A stretch of DNA of 64,000 nucleotides, taken from Marinibacterium sp050389775 (GTDB lineage: Bacteria > Pseudomonadota > Alphaproteobacteria > Rhodobacterales > Rhodobacteraceae). The notes beneath the pieces were generated by a model, which worked only from the letters and a program-made list of their open reading frames with translations, ran no database searches and had not been told where the DNA came from. Location of the stretch: positions 62,001-126,000 of the forward strand of contig NZ_CP177149.1 in the NCBI RefSeq assembly GCF_050389775.1, given 5' to 3'. Positions 50,712 through 59,716 of this stretch are shown here, piece after piece (positions within the stretch are counted from its first letter, which is position 1; every line of letters starts with the position of its first letter). The position numbers were made by a program, and so were the translations under genes.

Positions 50712-52211
50712 ATGGCTTCGAGCCAGGAATTGGAAATCTATCGCCATTTCATAGACGGTGCCTGGGCTGACCCGGTAGACGGCGAATGGATCGAAAGCGT
50801 CAATCCGTATACGGGAACTGCCTGGTCGAAGGTTCCGCGCGGAACGGCCGCGGACGTCGACCGTGCGGTGCGCGCAGCACAAAGGGCCATGTCGGAAGGG
50901 CCGTGGGCGACGATGACCGCTACCGATCGGGGCAAGGTCCTGCGCCGCTTTGGCGATTTGATCGAACAGAATGCCGAGCGGCTGGCCAGGATCGAAGTGC
51001 GCGACAACGGCAAGCTGTTCACCGAGATGCACGGACAGTTGCGCTATATACCGAATTGGTGGTGGTATTTCGGCGGCATGGCCGACAAGGTCGAAGGCGG
51101 CGTCGTGCCGATCGACAAGCCCGACATGTTCGGGTTCACCCAATACGAACCGGCCGGGGTGGTCGGTGCGATCACCGCCTGGAACTCGCCGCTGCTTTTC
51201 GTGTCGCTGAAATGCGCTCCGGCACTTGCGGCGGGCTGTTCGGTGGTTCTGAAGCCCTCGGAATTCACATCCGCCAGCAGTCTTGAGATCGCGGCCCTCG
51301 CCAAGGAGGCGGGGTTTCCCGACGGCGTGTTCAACGTGGTCACCGGGCTTGGTCCCGAAGCGGGTGCCGCGCTTGTCGAACATCCCGGCGTTGCCAAGAT
51401 CTCGTTCACCGGCTCGGACGCGGCGGGTGCGCAAATCTATGCGCGGGCCGGCCAGGATTTGAAACGGGTCTCGCTGGAACTAGGCGGCAAGTCGCCCAAT
51501 ATCGTTTTCGAGGACTGCAACCTCGATGCTGCGGTTGCCGGGGCGATATCTGGCATCTTCGCGGCCAATGGCCAGTCCTGCATCGCAGGGTCCCGGCTGG
51601 TGGTCCAGAACTCCATCCGGGAGGAATTCACCCAGCGGCTGGTCGAGCGTGTCGGCAGTGCACGGATCGGTGATCCGATGCTGCCCGAAACCGAGGTCGG
51701 CCCAATCGCCAACAAGCCCCAGTACGAAAAGGTGCTGCGCTACATCGAGATTGCCAAGGCGGACGGGGCGCATTGCGCCTTGGGGGGGAAAGCTGCGACA
51801 GGGCACGGTCTGCAGGGCGATCACTTCATCGAACCGACGATCTTCACCGACGTGACCAACGATATGCGGATCGCGCAGGAAGAGGTGTTTGGCCCAATTC
51901 TATCGATCATCGGCTTCGACGACGAGGCCGACGCCGTGCGTATCGCCAATGACGTATCCTTCGGTCTCGCCGCGGGCGTGTGGACCTCGGACATTGCGCG
52001 GTCCCTGCGGATGACCCGGGCGATCAAGGCCGGGATGGTCTGGGTGAACACCTACAGGGCGGTGAGTTTCATGATGCCATTCGGCGGCATGAAACGTTCG
52101 GGCATTGGCCGCGAATGCGGCAAGGACGCGATCTACGAGTTTCTGGAAACCAAGGCGGTCTGGATCTCGATGGCCGGCGAGGCGCCTGCCAACGCCTTCG
52201 TCATGCGCTGA
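50712..52211 (+). CDS. NAD(P)-dependent aldehyde dehydrogenase
   Basis: A 499-residue aldehyde dehydrogenase oxidising an aldehyde to an acid. The catalytic glutamate is in LELGGKSPNIVF, the nucleophilic cysteine in ANGQSCIAGSR, and the cofactor site in ITAWNSPLLF with FTGSDAAGAQIY. The frame opens at 50610, but ATG 50712 has GGGAGTGAGG before it and the family N-terminus (IYRHFIDGAWADP) follows within 15 residues. It follows the terminator at 50566 and is the first gene of a second plus-strand unit with the TRAP transporter, though a hairpin at 52235-52259 separates the two. Confidence 0.9.
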   Translation: MASSQELEIYRHFIDGAWADPVDGEWIESVNPYTGTAWSKVPRGTAADVDRAVRAAQRAMSEGPWATMTATDRGKVLRRFGDLIEQNAERLARIEVRDNGKLFTEMHGQLRYIPNWWWYFGGMADKVEGGVVPIDKPDMFGFTQYEPAGVVGAITAWNSPLLFVSLKCAPALAAGCSVVLKPSEFTSASSLEIAALAKEAGFPDGVFNVVTGLGPEAGAALVEHPGVAKISFTGSDAAGAQIYARAGQDLKRVSLELGGKSPNIVFEDCNLDAAVAGAISGIFAANGQSCIAGSRLVVQNSIREEFTQRLVERVGSARIGDPMLPETEVGPIANKPQYEKVLRYIEIAKADGAHCALGGKAATGHGLQGDHFIEPTIFTDVTNDMRIAQEEVFGPILSIIGFDDEADAVRIANDVSFGLAAGVWTSDIARSLRMTRAIKAGMVWVNTYRAVSFMMPFGGMKRSGIGRECGKDAIYEFLETKAVWISMAGEAPANAFVMR

Positions 52212-52294
52212 TACCTCATAACCCGTCTGCACGACGCGCCCAGGAGGAGACCGGGCGCGACGTCGGACAAAACGGTAAACATAGGGAGGATACC

Positions 52295-53353
52295 ATGAAA
52301 CGGATAATTACCACGGCGCTGGCTCCAGCCATGTTCTGCGCCGCTTTCGCGACGGGCACGGCGGCCCAGGATCTGCCACAGCAGGCCTTCAAGGTCGTCG
52401 GAACCTGGTCGAACCTGAACAACTGGAAGGCGGTCGAGCATCCGCTCTGGACCGAGATCGTTCCAGAGCGCAGCAACGGCAAAATCTCGGCCACCCTGCA
52501 ATCCGTCAGCGAACTGGGTCTGAACGGAACCGAGGTGATCCGCTTCCTGCAACTGGGCCTTTTCGATTTCGCCCATGCGCTGGCGGTCTACGTGGCAGAG
52601 GATGCGGTGATCGAGGGCGTTGACATCGCAGGGGTCGCCGGCAGTGTCGAGGACGCCCGCAAGGCGACGGACGCCTACTTCCCGATCGCATCGAAGAAGT
52701 TCGAGGCGGACTACAAGGCCCGGATCCTGGGTTTCTACTCTTGGCCCACGCAGCTGATCTACTGCAACGGCGCCTTCGACAGTCTCGCCGATCTCGCGGG
52801 CAGAAAGATCCGCGTTCAGGGCGCCTCTCAGGGTGACTTTGTCGAAGGTCTCGGCGCAACCGGTGTGACGATGCCCTTCGGCGAGGTCGTGCCCGCGCTT
52901 CAGCGCGGAACGGTCGATTGCGCCATCACCGGGGCGATGCCGGCCTATCAGGCAGGTTGGCACGAGGTCACGACGCATATGCTCGACATGCCGGTCGGGG
53001 TGACGATCTCCTTCGCGGCGGTCAGCCTGGCATCCTGGAACAAGATGGATGCGCCGACCCAAACGTTTATCCAGGAGACCGTCGACGGCCTCGCGGACAG
53101 TTGGTGGGATGTGGCAATCTCGGACGACCGCGAAGGCCGCGCCTGTATGACCGGACAGGGGACTTGCACCGTGGGCACGCCGGGCACATTGGTCATGGTC
53201 GTGCCGACGGACGAGAGCAAAGCCCTGCGCGAGAAAATCCTGACGGAAACCGTGCTGCGGCGATGGGCAGACAGGTGTGGCAGCGACAGCTGTACCGAGG
53301 ACTGGAATGCCACCATCGGCGCGGCGTTGGGGCTGACAGCCAGCGGCTCCTGA
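52295..53353 (+). CDS. TRAP transporter substrate-binding protein (DctP family), system 1
   Basis: A 352-residue TRAP binding protein with a signal peptide (about 1-24, CAAFATGTAA before QDLPQQ). The fold landmarks are LADLAGRKIRVQG (about 165-177), with the arginine that normally contacts the carboxylate, then PFGEVVPALQRGTVDCAITGAMPAY and WHEVTTHMLDM. It delivers a carboxylate to the two permease genes that follow. AGGGAGGA lies 5-12 nt before ATG 52295; the longer open frame runs into the upstream gene. Substrate is unknown; the neighbourhood suggests an organic acid. Confidence 0.88.
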   Translation: MKRIITTALAPAMFCAAFATGTAAQDLPQQAFKVVGTWSNLNNWKAVEHPLWTEIVPERSNGKISATLQSVSELGLNGTEVIRFLQLGLFDFAHALAVYVAEDAVIEGVDIAGVAGSVEDARKATDAYFPIASKKFEADYKARILGFYSWPTQLIYCNGAFDSLADLAGRKIRVQGASQGDFVEGLGATGVTMPFGEVVPALQRGTVDCAITGAMPAYQAGWHEVTTHMLDMPVGVTISFAAVSLASWNKMDAPTQTFIQETVDGLADSWWDVAISDDREGRACMTGQGTCTVGTPGTLVMVVPTDESKALREKILTETVLRRWADRCGSDSCTEDWNATIGAALGLTASGS

Positions 53354-53430
53354 TCCACGTGCGAATGCTGGCTTTCCGCCGATACGCATTGCGCGGGAAG
53401 CCAACGATCCCTTTCCGGACAGACGGACAC

Positions 53431-54009
53431 ATGACAACGATATTGCGAAGTTTCGACAAGGCGACGCGGCTTCTGGCGGTGCTCTGCGGCTGGGGCCTTC
53501 TGGCGATTGCGCTGGCCACCGTGGCCGAGATCCTGGGCCGGAAGTTTTTCGACTTTTCCTTCCGCGGGGTCGACGAGGTCGGAGCCTATATCATGGCGAC
53601 CGTCAGCTCGGTCGGCTTTGCCTACGCGCTGAGCCGCCACGCGCATATGCGTGTTGCGCTGCTGTTCGGTGCGATGGGCAAGCGGATGAAAGCAGGGGTC
53701 AACCTGCTGGCCGCGCTTCTTGTGGCGGGTGTCGCGATCTTTTGCGTGATACGGGGCGGGATCGAGGTACTGGGTATCTTTGAATCTGGCCAGCGTTCGG
53801 CGACGCCGATGCAGGTGTCACTCTGGATACCTCGTTCCGCCTGGCTGGTCGGCATGATCTTCTTTGCCCTCGGCGCCACGATAATGGCGGCCCATTCCGT
53901 CCATCTCTTCGTGACCGACCGCGAAGAACTCAACAGTAGCTACGGGCCGGAAGGAACCTCCTCGAAACCGGACGCCGACGAGACCGATCGCAAGGACAAC
54001 ATGTCATGA
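53431..54009 (+). CDS. TRAP transporter small permease (DctQ), system 1
   Basis: A 192-residue inner-membrane protein with four hydrophobic helices (LLAVLCGWGLLAIALATVAEILGRKF, GAYIMATVSSVGFAYAL, LLAALLVAGVAIFCVI and WLVGMIFFALGATIMAAH). It has the DctQ R/H-rich loop HAHMRVALLFGAMG. It joins the large permease in the inner membrane. ATG 53431 begins the coding part; no strong ribosome site is seen. The next gene overlaps by 4 nt. Confidence 0.87.
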   Translation: MTTILRSFDKATRLLAVLCGWGLLAIALATVAEILGRKFFDFSFRGVDEVGAYIMATVSSVGFAYALSRHAHMRVALLFGAMGKRMKAGVNLLAALLVAGVAIFCVIRGGIEVLGIFESGQRSATPMQVSLWIPRSAWLVGMIFFALGATIMAAHSVHLFVTDREELNSSYGPEGTSSKPDADETDRKDNMS

Positions 54010-55310
54010 TAGACCTTCCTCTCATCGCTGTGGGGTTTGGCCTTATGCTGGGTCTGATGGCGCTTGGCCTTCACATCGGGGTGGTCATGTTCGGCATGGG
54101 CTTTCTGGGTGCCTTCCTTTATCTCGGAGCGCCCGGCACCAATGCGATGGTTGTCGTGTTCCTAGGGTCGATGAATGACAGCGTGCTGTTGCAGTTGCCA
54201 CTCTTCATCCTGCTGGGCGAAATTCTGGTCAGATGTGGCGCGACAGGTCGCATGTACCGCTCTTTGGCAGACTGGCTGAACCCGATCCCCGGCGGACTGC
54301 TGCACACCAATATCGCCGCTTCGGCCATGTTCGCCACTGTGTCCGGCTCGGCGCTCGCGACCGCCGCCACCGTATCCAAAGTATCCCTGCCGACATTCCG
54401 GGAAAGGAACTATGATGCGAGGTATGTGCTGGGCTCCATCGCGGCGGGCGGCTCGCTTGGCAACCTGATCCCGCCTGGGATCGCCTTCATCCTCTTCGGT
54501 GTGCTCACCAACACGTCCATTGCCCGACTCTATGCAGCAGGCGTGGTGCCCGGTCTGGCGCTGGCCGTGGCGTTTTCACTGACGATCGTGGCTCTCACCC
54601 TCTGGCGTCCCTCGATCGCTCCCAAGGAAACCGGACGAGCGCCGCTCTCTCAAAGACTGGCCCGTCTCAAGGACCTCGTCCCCTCCTGCATCATCTTCGC
54701 GACCGTAATGGGGTCGATCTATTCCGGCTGGGCAACATCGACGGAAGCGGCGGCGTTGGCCGTGGTGGTCGCGATGGCGATCGCGGCAGGACACGGCAAA
54801 CTCAGCATCCCCATGCTTCACGAAGCCTTCGTCTCGACCGTCTCGCTGACCGGGTTGATGATGCTGATCCTCTCGGGGGCTTTCGCTCTCAACTTTGTTC
54901 TTGGCCTTCTGGGCGTAACTGCCGCGATCACCCAGTTCGTCAGCGGGCTGGATGTGACCCCGGTGCAGTTCCTCTACATCCTGCTGGTATTCTACCTCAT
55001 CATGGGCATGTTTTTCGAGACCCTGCCGATGCTGGTGGGCACCCTGCCGCTGATCTTTCCGGCCGTTCTGGCCCTGGGAGTGGACCCCGTGTGGTTCGGT
55101 GTCTTCATGGTTATGATGTGCGAGATCGCGCTGATCAGCCCGCCGGTCGGGATGGTGCTTTACGTGATCCAGGCGGTTCGCGGCGAAGGATCCATTGGCG
55201 ACGTGTTCCGGGGCGTGATCCCCTTTCTCGTAACCTTGCTAGCCATGACGGCCCTGCTGATTCACCAGCACAAGATCGCCCTTTGGCTGCCTGACAGGAT
55301 TTTCCAGTGA
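54006..55310 (+). CDS. TRAP transporter large permease (DctM), system 1
   Basis: A 434-residue membrane protein with about twelve hydrophobic helices. DctM hallmarks are LPLFILLGEILVRCG, the loop TVSGSALATAATVSKVSLP and GSLGNLIPPGIAFILFG (about 150-166). It drives substrate symport with sodium. Start ATG 54006 overlaps the small permease stop by 4 nt, and the stop overlaps the possible GTG start of the next frame. Length matches the family. Confidence 0.92.
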   Translation: MIDLPLIAVGFGLMLGLMALGLHIGVVMFGMGFLGAFLYLGAPGTNAMVVVFLGSMNDSVLLQLPLFILLGEILVRCGATGRMYRSLADWLNPIPGGLLHTNIAASAMFATVSGSALATAATVSKVSLPTFRERNYDARYVLGSIAAGGSLGNLIPPGIAFILFGVLTNTSIARLYAAGVVPGLALAVAFSLTIVALTLWRPSIAPKETGRAPLSQRLARLKDLVPSCIIFATVMGSIYSGWATSTEAAALAVVVAMAIAAGHGKLSIPMLHEAFVSTVSLTGLMMLILSGAFALNFVLGLLGVTAAITQFVSGLDVTPVQFLYILLVFYLIMGMFFETLPMLVGTLPLIFPAVLALGVDPVWFGVFMVMMCEIALISPPVGMVLYVIQAVRGEGSIGDVFRGVIPFLVTLLAMTALLIHQHKIALWLPDRIFQ

Positions 55311-55354
55311 ATGGGCTCAGCGAGCGCGGCCATGACGCGCCTGCGGGCGGGTCG

Positions 55355-55978
55355 ATGCGCCTGATCGGTTCCGACCTTTCGCCATATGTGCGCAAGGTTC
55401 GGGTCTATCTTTCCGAAACTGGGCGCGAGATGCCGTTCGAAAGAGTCGATGTCTGGACCGACGAGATCTGGCACGGCACGGCAGATCCGGTCGGAAAAAT
55501 TCCGATCCTGATCTGCCCGGATGGCGGAACTCTGACCGAGTCGCTTTTGGTGGTCGACTATCTCGACCGGCTCGCAGAGCCCGAGAGGCGGCTGACACCC
55601 GCAAACCCTCACGCGGTTCTGATGACGCGCCGCCGTCAGGTTTCGGCGCAGGTGCTGATCGACGCCACGGTCGAGCGGCTTCTCGAAGGTCGCCGGCCGT
55701 CGGCCCAGCAATGCACAGACAGGATCGAACGGCAGGAGGCGCGTATCTCGCGCGTTCTGGCACATGAAGAGGCTAGTCTCGCCCAGGGAAAATGGCCGAC
55801 CTGCGACAGCTTCGGGCTTGGCGAGATCGACATGGCGGTGGCGCTGCAATACGTCGATTTCCGCTATCCGCACGATTGGCGCGCGCGCTGTCCCCGGCTT
55901 AGCGTCTGGGCTGCGGAAACCCGGGAGCGCCCCAGTCTGTTCGCAACCCAGCCCCATGGTTTTACCCCGATCGTCTAG
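55355..55978 (+). CDS. Glutathione S-transferase family protein
   Basis: A 207-residue GST-like protein. The thioredoxin-like N-terminal domain reads RLIGSDLSPYVRKVRVYLSETG and GKIPILICPDGGTLTESLLVVDYLD with the expected cis-proline and acidic ESLLV site. The helical C-terminal domain carries GEIDMAVALQYVDFRY. ATG 55355 fits the fold start; GTG 55307, which would overlap the upstream permease gene, is the alternative. It may detoxify a reactive intermediate or act as isomerase in the same pathway. It is the last gene of the plus-strand unit and converges on the second TRAP operon. Confidence 0.82.
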   Translation: MRLIGSDLSPYVRKVRVYLSETGREMPFERVDVWTDEIWHGTADPVGKIPILICPDGGTLTESLLVVDYLDRLAEPERRLTPANPHAVLMTRRRQVSAQVLIDATVERLLEGRRPSAQQCTDRIERQEARISRVLAHEEASLAQGKWPTCDSFGLGEIDMAVALQYVDFRYPHDWRARCPRLSVWAAETRERPSLFATQPHGFTPIV

Positions 55979-56001
55979 ATCGGCCGCGGGGGACGGGGGC
56001 C

Positions 56002-56030
56002 AAAAAAAAACGGCCGGTGAAATCCGGCCG
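56002..56030 (-). terminator. Terminator of the minus-strand TRAP operon
   Basis: CGGCCGG (56011-56017) and CCGGCCG (56024-56030) form a 7-bp stem with a 6-nt loop. On the minus strand it is followed by a run of nine T (56010-56002). It lies 28 nt after the stop of the binding-protein gene, and may also stop plus-strand transcripts from the GST gene. Confidence 0.85.
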
Positions 56031-56057
56031 CCTTTCGATGTCGTCTGTTCTGGAACC

Positions 56058-57089
56058 TCAGTTGGTAGCCCCGCTCCGAGCGGCCTCCAGCGCCGCGCCG
56101 AACTGTTCCAGCGCCTCGCTGCCGGGCAAGCCGCGGTCGTCTAGCGCCTTGGCCCAGTCCTTTGCGATCTTGTCGTTCGCGCCCTGAAGCGCAGCGGAAT
56201 CCGCCTCGTTCAGAGCTGCGAAGGCGATGCCGGAAGTCAGAAGGTCTTGAGCCGCCGCTGCTTCCTTGTCGTCGAAGCCCTTGCAGGCGGTTTCGGTCAT
56301 CTCATCGCCCGCTTCCCTGAGGATGGTCTTCATATCGTCGGGAAGAGACTGCCATTTCTTTTCGTTGATGGAATAGGCGACCACGACGGTCCCGAAATTC
56401 TGGCCATTCGACACCATCCTGGTGATCGGGGTCAGCTTGTAGCTGTCGACGCTGATATAGGCGAGAAGGGCGCCATCCACCGTGCCACGGGACATGGCAT
56501 CGTAGATTTCGGGCGGGGCCATACGGACCGGGACCATGCCCAGTTCTTCCAGCGTCAGGCTTTGCGCGCCGCCGGCGGCACGGATCTTCGTACCCTTGAG
56601 GCTTTCAACCGAGGACACGTCGTCATTGCCGAGGATAAGCTGGTAGGGCGGCAGGGCAACGACGAAGAGCGGACGGATGCCGTTCGGTTCGTATTCGTTC
56701 TCGAACAGCCAGCCGCCCTCCTTGACCAGTGACCAGTAGCTGCGCATTACTTCGCAGGAGGTCTTTGACGCACCGGGCAGTTCGGCCACGGCGGAAAGCG
56801 GCATCTTCTCGGCAATGTAGGCGGGACCGATATAGCCGATGTCGACAAGACCGGACTGTGTAAGCTTAAGGAAATCCTTCGCCTTGCCAATCTGTTGGGA
56901 CGGGAAATAGTCGATCTTGAGCCTCCCGTCCAACTTAGAGGTGACGAGGTCGATCCAGGGCTGCGTCGCCGTTTCAGCGATCACATGCCCGACGGGCAGT
57001 GAATCTCCCATGCGCAGCGTGACCTCCTGCGCCGAGACGGTCGTGCCGGCCAGGCAGAGTGCGGCGGCCGCGAGATTTGAAAGTTTCAT
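56058..57089 (-). CDS. TRAP transporter substrate-binding protein (DctP family), system 2
   Basis: A 343-residue binding protein with a signal peptide (about 1-20, LCLAGTTVSA before QEVTLRMGDSL). SLPVGHVIAETATQPWID and LKGTKIRAAGGAQSLTLEELGMVPVRM carry the family fold; an arginine in KIRAAG is the likely carboxylate contact. It differs clearly in sequence from the system 1 protein, so the two transporters probably take different substrates. It is last in a five-gene operon, 25 nt after the large permease stop, and ends before a strong terminator. Confidence 0.88.
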   Translation of the reverse strand: MKLSNLAAAALCLAGTTVSAQEVTLRMGDSLPVGHVIAETATQPWIDLVTSKLDGRLKIDYFPSQQIGKAKDFLKLTQSGLVDIGYIGPAYIAEKMPLSAVAELPGASKTSCEVMRSYWSLVKEGGWLFENEYEPNGIRPLFVVALPPYQLILGNDDVSSVESLKGTKIRAAGGAQSLTLEELGMVPVRMAPPEIYDAMSRGTVDGALLAYISVDSYKLTPITRMVSNGQNFGTVVVAYSINEKKWQSLPDDMKTILREAGDEMTETACKGFDDKEAAAAQDLLTSGIAFAALNEADSAALQGANDKIAKDWAKALDDRGLPGSEALEQFGAALEAARSGATN

Positions 57090-57114
57090 GATTGGGTCCT
57101 CCCTAAAGGTTCGT

Positions 57115-58401
57115 TCATTTCATCAGGCTCGGCAAAAAGAGTGTGATCTGGGGCAGCAGCGCCAGCAGAGCGATGGCGATGACATGTGCGAAGAAATGCG
57201 GGGCGACACCGCGGAACACCTCGCCCAGCGGGCGGGCGGCATAGCGGGCGACGATGAAGCAGTTCAGCCCGACCGGCGGGGTGACCATGCCCAGTTCGGC
57301 GGTGACGATGACCAGAACGCCGAACCAGATCAGGTCGTAGTCGAGCGAGGCCATAAGCGGCACGACCATTGGCACCGTCAGAACCAGGATGGCAATCTGA
57401 TCGAGGAAGGCGCCAAGAACGATGTAGCCGAAGAGCACGCAAACCAGGATCACCCACGGGGCAGCGTCGAGGTTTCCAACCCATCCGACGAGGTTCTGCG
57501 TCACCTGGGTAAGCGCGAAGAAATATCCAAAGACGGTGGCGCCGATCAGGATGACGATGATCATCGCGCTGCCATGTGCGGCGCGGTTCAGAGCCTCCAG
57601 AAGATTGGCGCGGGTCAGTTTTCCGCAAGAGGCCATCAGCAGGAACGCACCCGAGGCGCCCACCGCCGCCGCCTCTGTCGGGGTGGCGACGCCAAGGTAG
57701 ATCACGCTGGTGACCACACCGAAGAGGATCAGAATCGGCAGGACTGAGCGCAGCATGGAGAATTTCTCCGACCAGCTCACATGCCCGACGGAGGGGGCGT
57801 GCTCCGGATGCCGGGTGGCAAGGATATAGACGGTTGCGATGATCGTCCCCATGACCAGCAGGCCGGGCAGAATACCGGCGATCAGCAACTTGCCGATATC
57901 GACATTGGCCAGCAGGCCATAGACGATCATCGCCACGCTGGGCGGGATCAGCATGGCCAGCGTGCCCGAAATGGCCACGACACCGGCAGCGAAAGACGGG
58001 TGATAGCCCTGACGGATCATCGCCGGCAGGCTCGTGGCGGAAAGCGTGGCGGCGGAGGCGGTGGACGTGCCGCAAATAGCGCCGAAACCGGCACCGGCCA
58101 TGGCGGTGGCCATGCCCAGCCCGCCGCGCAGTTCACCGACCCAGGCGGCTGTGGCACGAAACAGGTCATCGACCTTGCCACTGCGCAGCACGAATTCGGC
58201 CATCAGCAGGAACAGCGGGATCGTCAGGAATTCGAAGGCGCTGGCGACGCTGAGTGGACTCGAGTCCAACACACCCTGAAGCGCGTCGAAGCCGACAAGC
58301 GCATAGAGGCCGACGGAACCAGTGATGAGCATCGCAAATCCGACCGGCACCCCGAGGGCAAGAAGGGCGAGTAGCCCGATCAGAACGAGGGTGGCGGTCA
58401 T
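57115..58401 (-). CDS. TRAP transporter large permease (DctM), system 2
   Basis: A 428-residue membrane protein with about twelve hydrophobic segments. Landmarks are LTIPLFLLMAEFVLRSG, GTSTASAATLSATSLPAM, GTLAMLIPPSVAMIVYG and TPPVGLNCFIV. The start overlaps the small permease stop (4 nt). The N-terminus MTATLVLIGLLALLALGVPVG has no cleaved signal. It forms the sodium-coupled channel of the second TRAP system. Confidence 0.92.
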   Translation of the reverse strand: MTATLVLIGLLALLALGVPVGFAMLITGSVGLYALVGFDALQGVLDSSPLSVASAFEFLTIPLFLLMAEFVLRSGKVDDLFRATAAWVGELRGGLGMATAMAGAGFGAICGTSTASAATLSATSLPAMIRQGYHPSFAAGVVAISGTLAMLIPPSVAMIVYGLLANVDIGKLLIAGILPGLLVMGTIIATVYILATRHPEHAPSVGHVSWSEKFSMLRSVLPILILFGVVTSVIYLGVATPTEAAAVGASGAFLLMASCGKLTRANLLEALNRAAHGSAMIIVILIGATVFGYFFALTQVTQNLVGWVGNLDAAPWVILVCVLFGYIVLGAFLDQIAILVLTVPMVVPLMASLDYDLIWFGVLVIVTAELGMVTPPVGLNCFIVARYAARPLGEVFRGVAPHFFAHVIAIALLALLPQITLFLPSLMK

Positions 58402-58919
58402 TCGATCTCCTCCGTGGGGGTGTTGCCGGTTGCAGGAGGGTTGCGGAAGCCTTCGACCGTGGCGATCACAAGACGCACGACCAGCATCAGACTGCCGACC
58501 GCGACCAGCAGGAAAGACGGCCAGACCTGCCAGGGTATCGACCCGGCGACCACTTCGTTCTGCTCGATGGCTTCCAGGAACTGGCGCCAGCCACCCAGCC
58601 CGATCAGGACAAAGCCCACAGCGGCGCCGAGATAGCCGATGGCATCGGCCAGCGCCCTCAAGAACGGTGGGAAATGGTCGCGCAGGATATCGACCCGCAC
58701 CTGTGCCCCTGCACTCATGCTGTCGGAGAGGATCAGGAAGAAAATCGCGGGCATCACGTAGAGTGTGACCACGTCATGCGTCCAGACGAAGGGGCGATGC
58801 AGGAAATAGCGCAGGAAGACATCGGCCGTGACGATGATCATCAGCGCAAAAAGAAACAGGCAGCCGATCATCACGGCGACGCGTTCGATCCGGCGGAGAA
58901 GGGCGAGGCTCTGGATCAT
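58398..58919 (-). CDS. TRAP transporter small permease (DctQ), system 2
   Basis: A 173-residue membrane protein with four hydrophobic helices, starting VAVMIGCLFLFALMIIVTADVFLRYFL and including VTLYVMPAIFFLIL, AIGYLGAAVGFVLIGLG and FLLVAVGSLMLVVRLVIATV. It is the small subunit of the second TRAP transporter. It overlaps the enoyl-CoA hydratase gene by 4 nt on one side and the large permease by 4 nt on the other, so all are translated together. Confidence 0.87.
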   Translation of the reverse strand: MIQSLALLRRIERVAVMIGCLFLFALMIIVTADVFLRYFLHRPFVWTHDVVTLYVMPAIFFLILSDSMSAGAQVRVDILRDHFPPFLRALADAIGYLGAAVGFVLIGLGGWRQFLEAIEQNEVVAGSIPWQVWPSFLLVAVGSLMLVVRLVIATVEGFRNPPATGNTPTEEIE

Positions 58920-59716
58920 GAGAGCGTCGCCTTCCGCGCCATGCTGTCGAGCATCCGGTCGACTGCGGTTTCATGTTCCGGGGTTGTATGGGCCAGCGCC
59001 TGCAGTGCCGCCGTCGCATCGAGGGCGCCGCGCAGATCCTGTTGCGCACCCATCTTCAGCAGCCGTTTGTAATAGCGCAGTGCAACTCCGGAATGCCGGG
59101 CCATGTCCCGGGCGATTTCTTCGACCCTGGGCAGCAGCGCTTCGGGGGCCGTGACCTCGGACACCAGCCCCCAATCCCGCGCGGTGTTGGCATCGAGGAT
59201 GCGGCCCGAAAAGGCAAGTTCGGCGGCGCGCGCGGGGCCGAGGACCCGCGGGAGGAACCACGCGCCGCCGATTCCGGAGATGATGCCCAGCCGGACGAAT
59301 ACCTCCGAAAACACCGCCTTTTCCGAGGCGATCCGCATGTCGCACATGCATGCGATATCGAGCCCCGCGCCCATGGCATGACCGTTGACGGCGGCGATGA
59401 TGGGAACCTCCAGCGCCTCGAATGCCAGCGGAATGCGGTGTAGGCCGTTGCGGTATCCCTCGGCCATCTCGGCGGGCGATCCGGCCATGAAGCCGGTCTT
59501 GGCCTTCATATCCTTGATATTGCCGCCAGCGCAGAAAGACGCGCCGTTGCCCGTCAGGATCGCAACCTTTACGGACCGGTCGGCATTTACCGCAGCCAGC
59601 GCATCGGCAATGTCTATGCATTGATCAAGTTTGCTGAGTGCGTTCCGGTCCTCCGGGCTGTTGAAGCGCAGTGTCGCTACGCCCGCGTCGATTTCGGTCT
59701 CGATGAACCCTGTCAT
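58916..59716 (-). CDS. Enoyl-CoA hydratase/isomerase
   Basis: A 266-residue crotonase-fold enzyme. Landmarks: LRFNSPEDRNALSKLDQ, the oxyanion segment GASFCAGGNIKDM, AAVNGHAMGAGLDIACMCDMRIAS and FVRLGIISGIGGAWFLPRVLG. The usual catalytic glutamate pair is not obvious, so isomerase or hydratase activity is open. It overlaps the CoA-transferase gene by 4 nt and the DctQ gene by 4 nt, tying a transport system to CoA-thioester metabolism in one operon. Confidence 0.86.
   Translation of the reverse strand: MTGFIETEIDAGVATLRFNSPEDRNALSKLDQCIDIADALAAVNADRSVKVAILTGNGASFCAGGNIKDMKAKTGFMAGSPAEMAEGYRNGLHRIPLAFEALEVPIIAAVNGHAMGAGLDIACMCDMRIASEKAVFSEVFVRLGIISGIGGAWFLPRVLGPARAAELAFSGRILDANTARDWGLVSEVTAPEALLPRVEEIARDMARHSGVALRYYKRLLKMGAQQDLRGALDATAALQALAHTTPEHETAVDRMLDSMARKATLS

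Noticed and set aside
52235..52259. CGCGCCC/GGGCGCG hairpin as a terminator between aldehyde dehydrogenase and TRAP genes
   Set aside because: There is a 7-bp stem but no T-tract, and the ribosome site of the next gene follows within 30 nt. It could be a stabilising stem but evidence is too thin for a terminator call.
52918..53430. N-terminal 171-codon extension of the TRAP small permease frame
   Set aside because: It overlaps the 3' part of the binding-protein gene in another frame and is not hydrophobic; the DctQ fold begins at ATG 53431.
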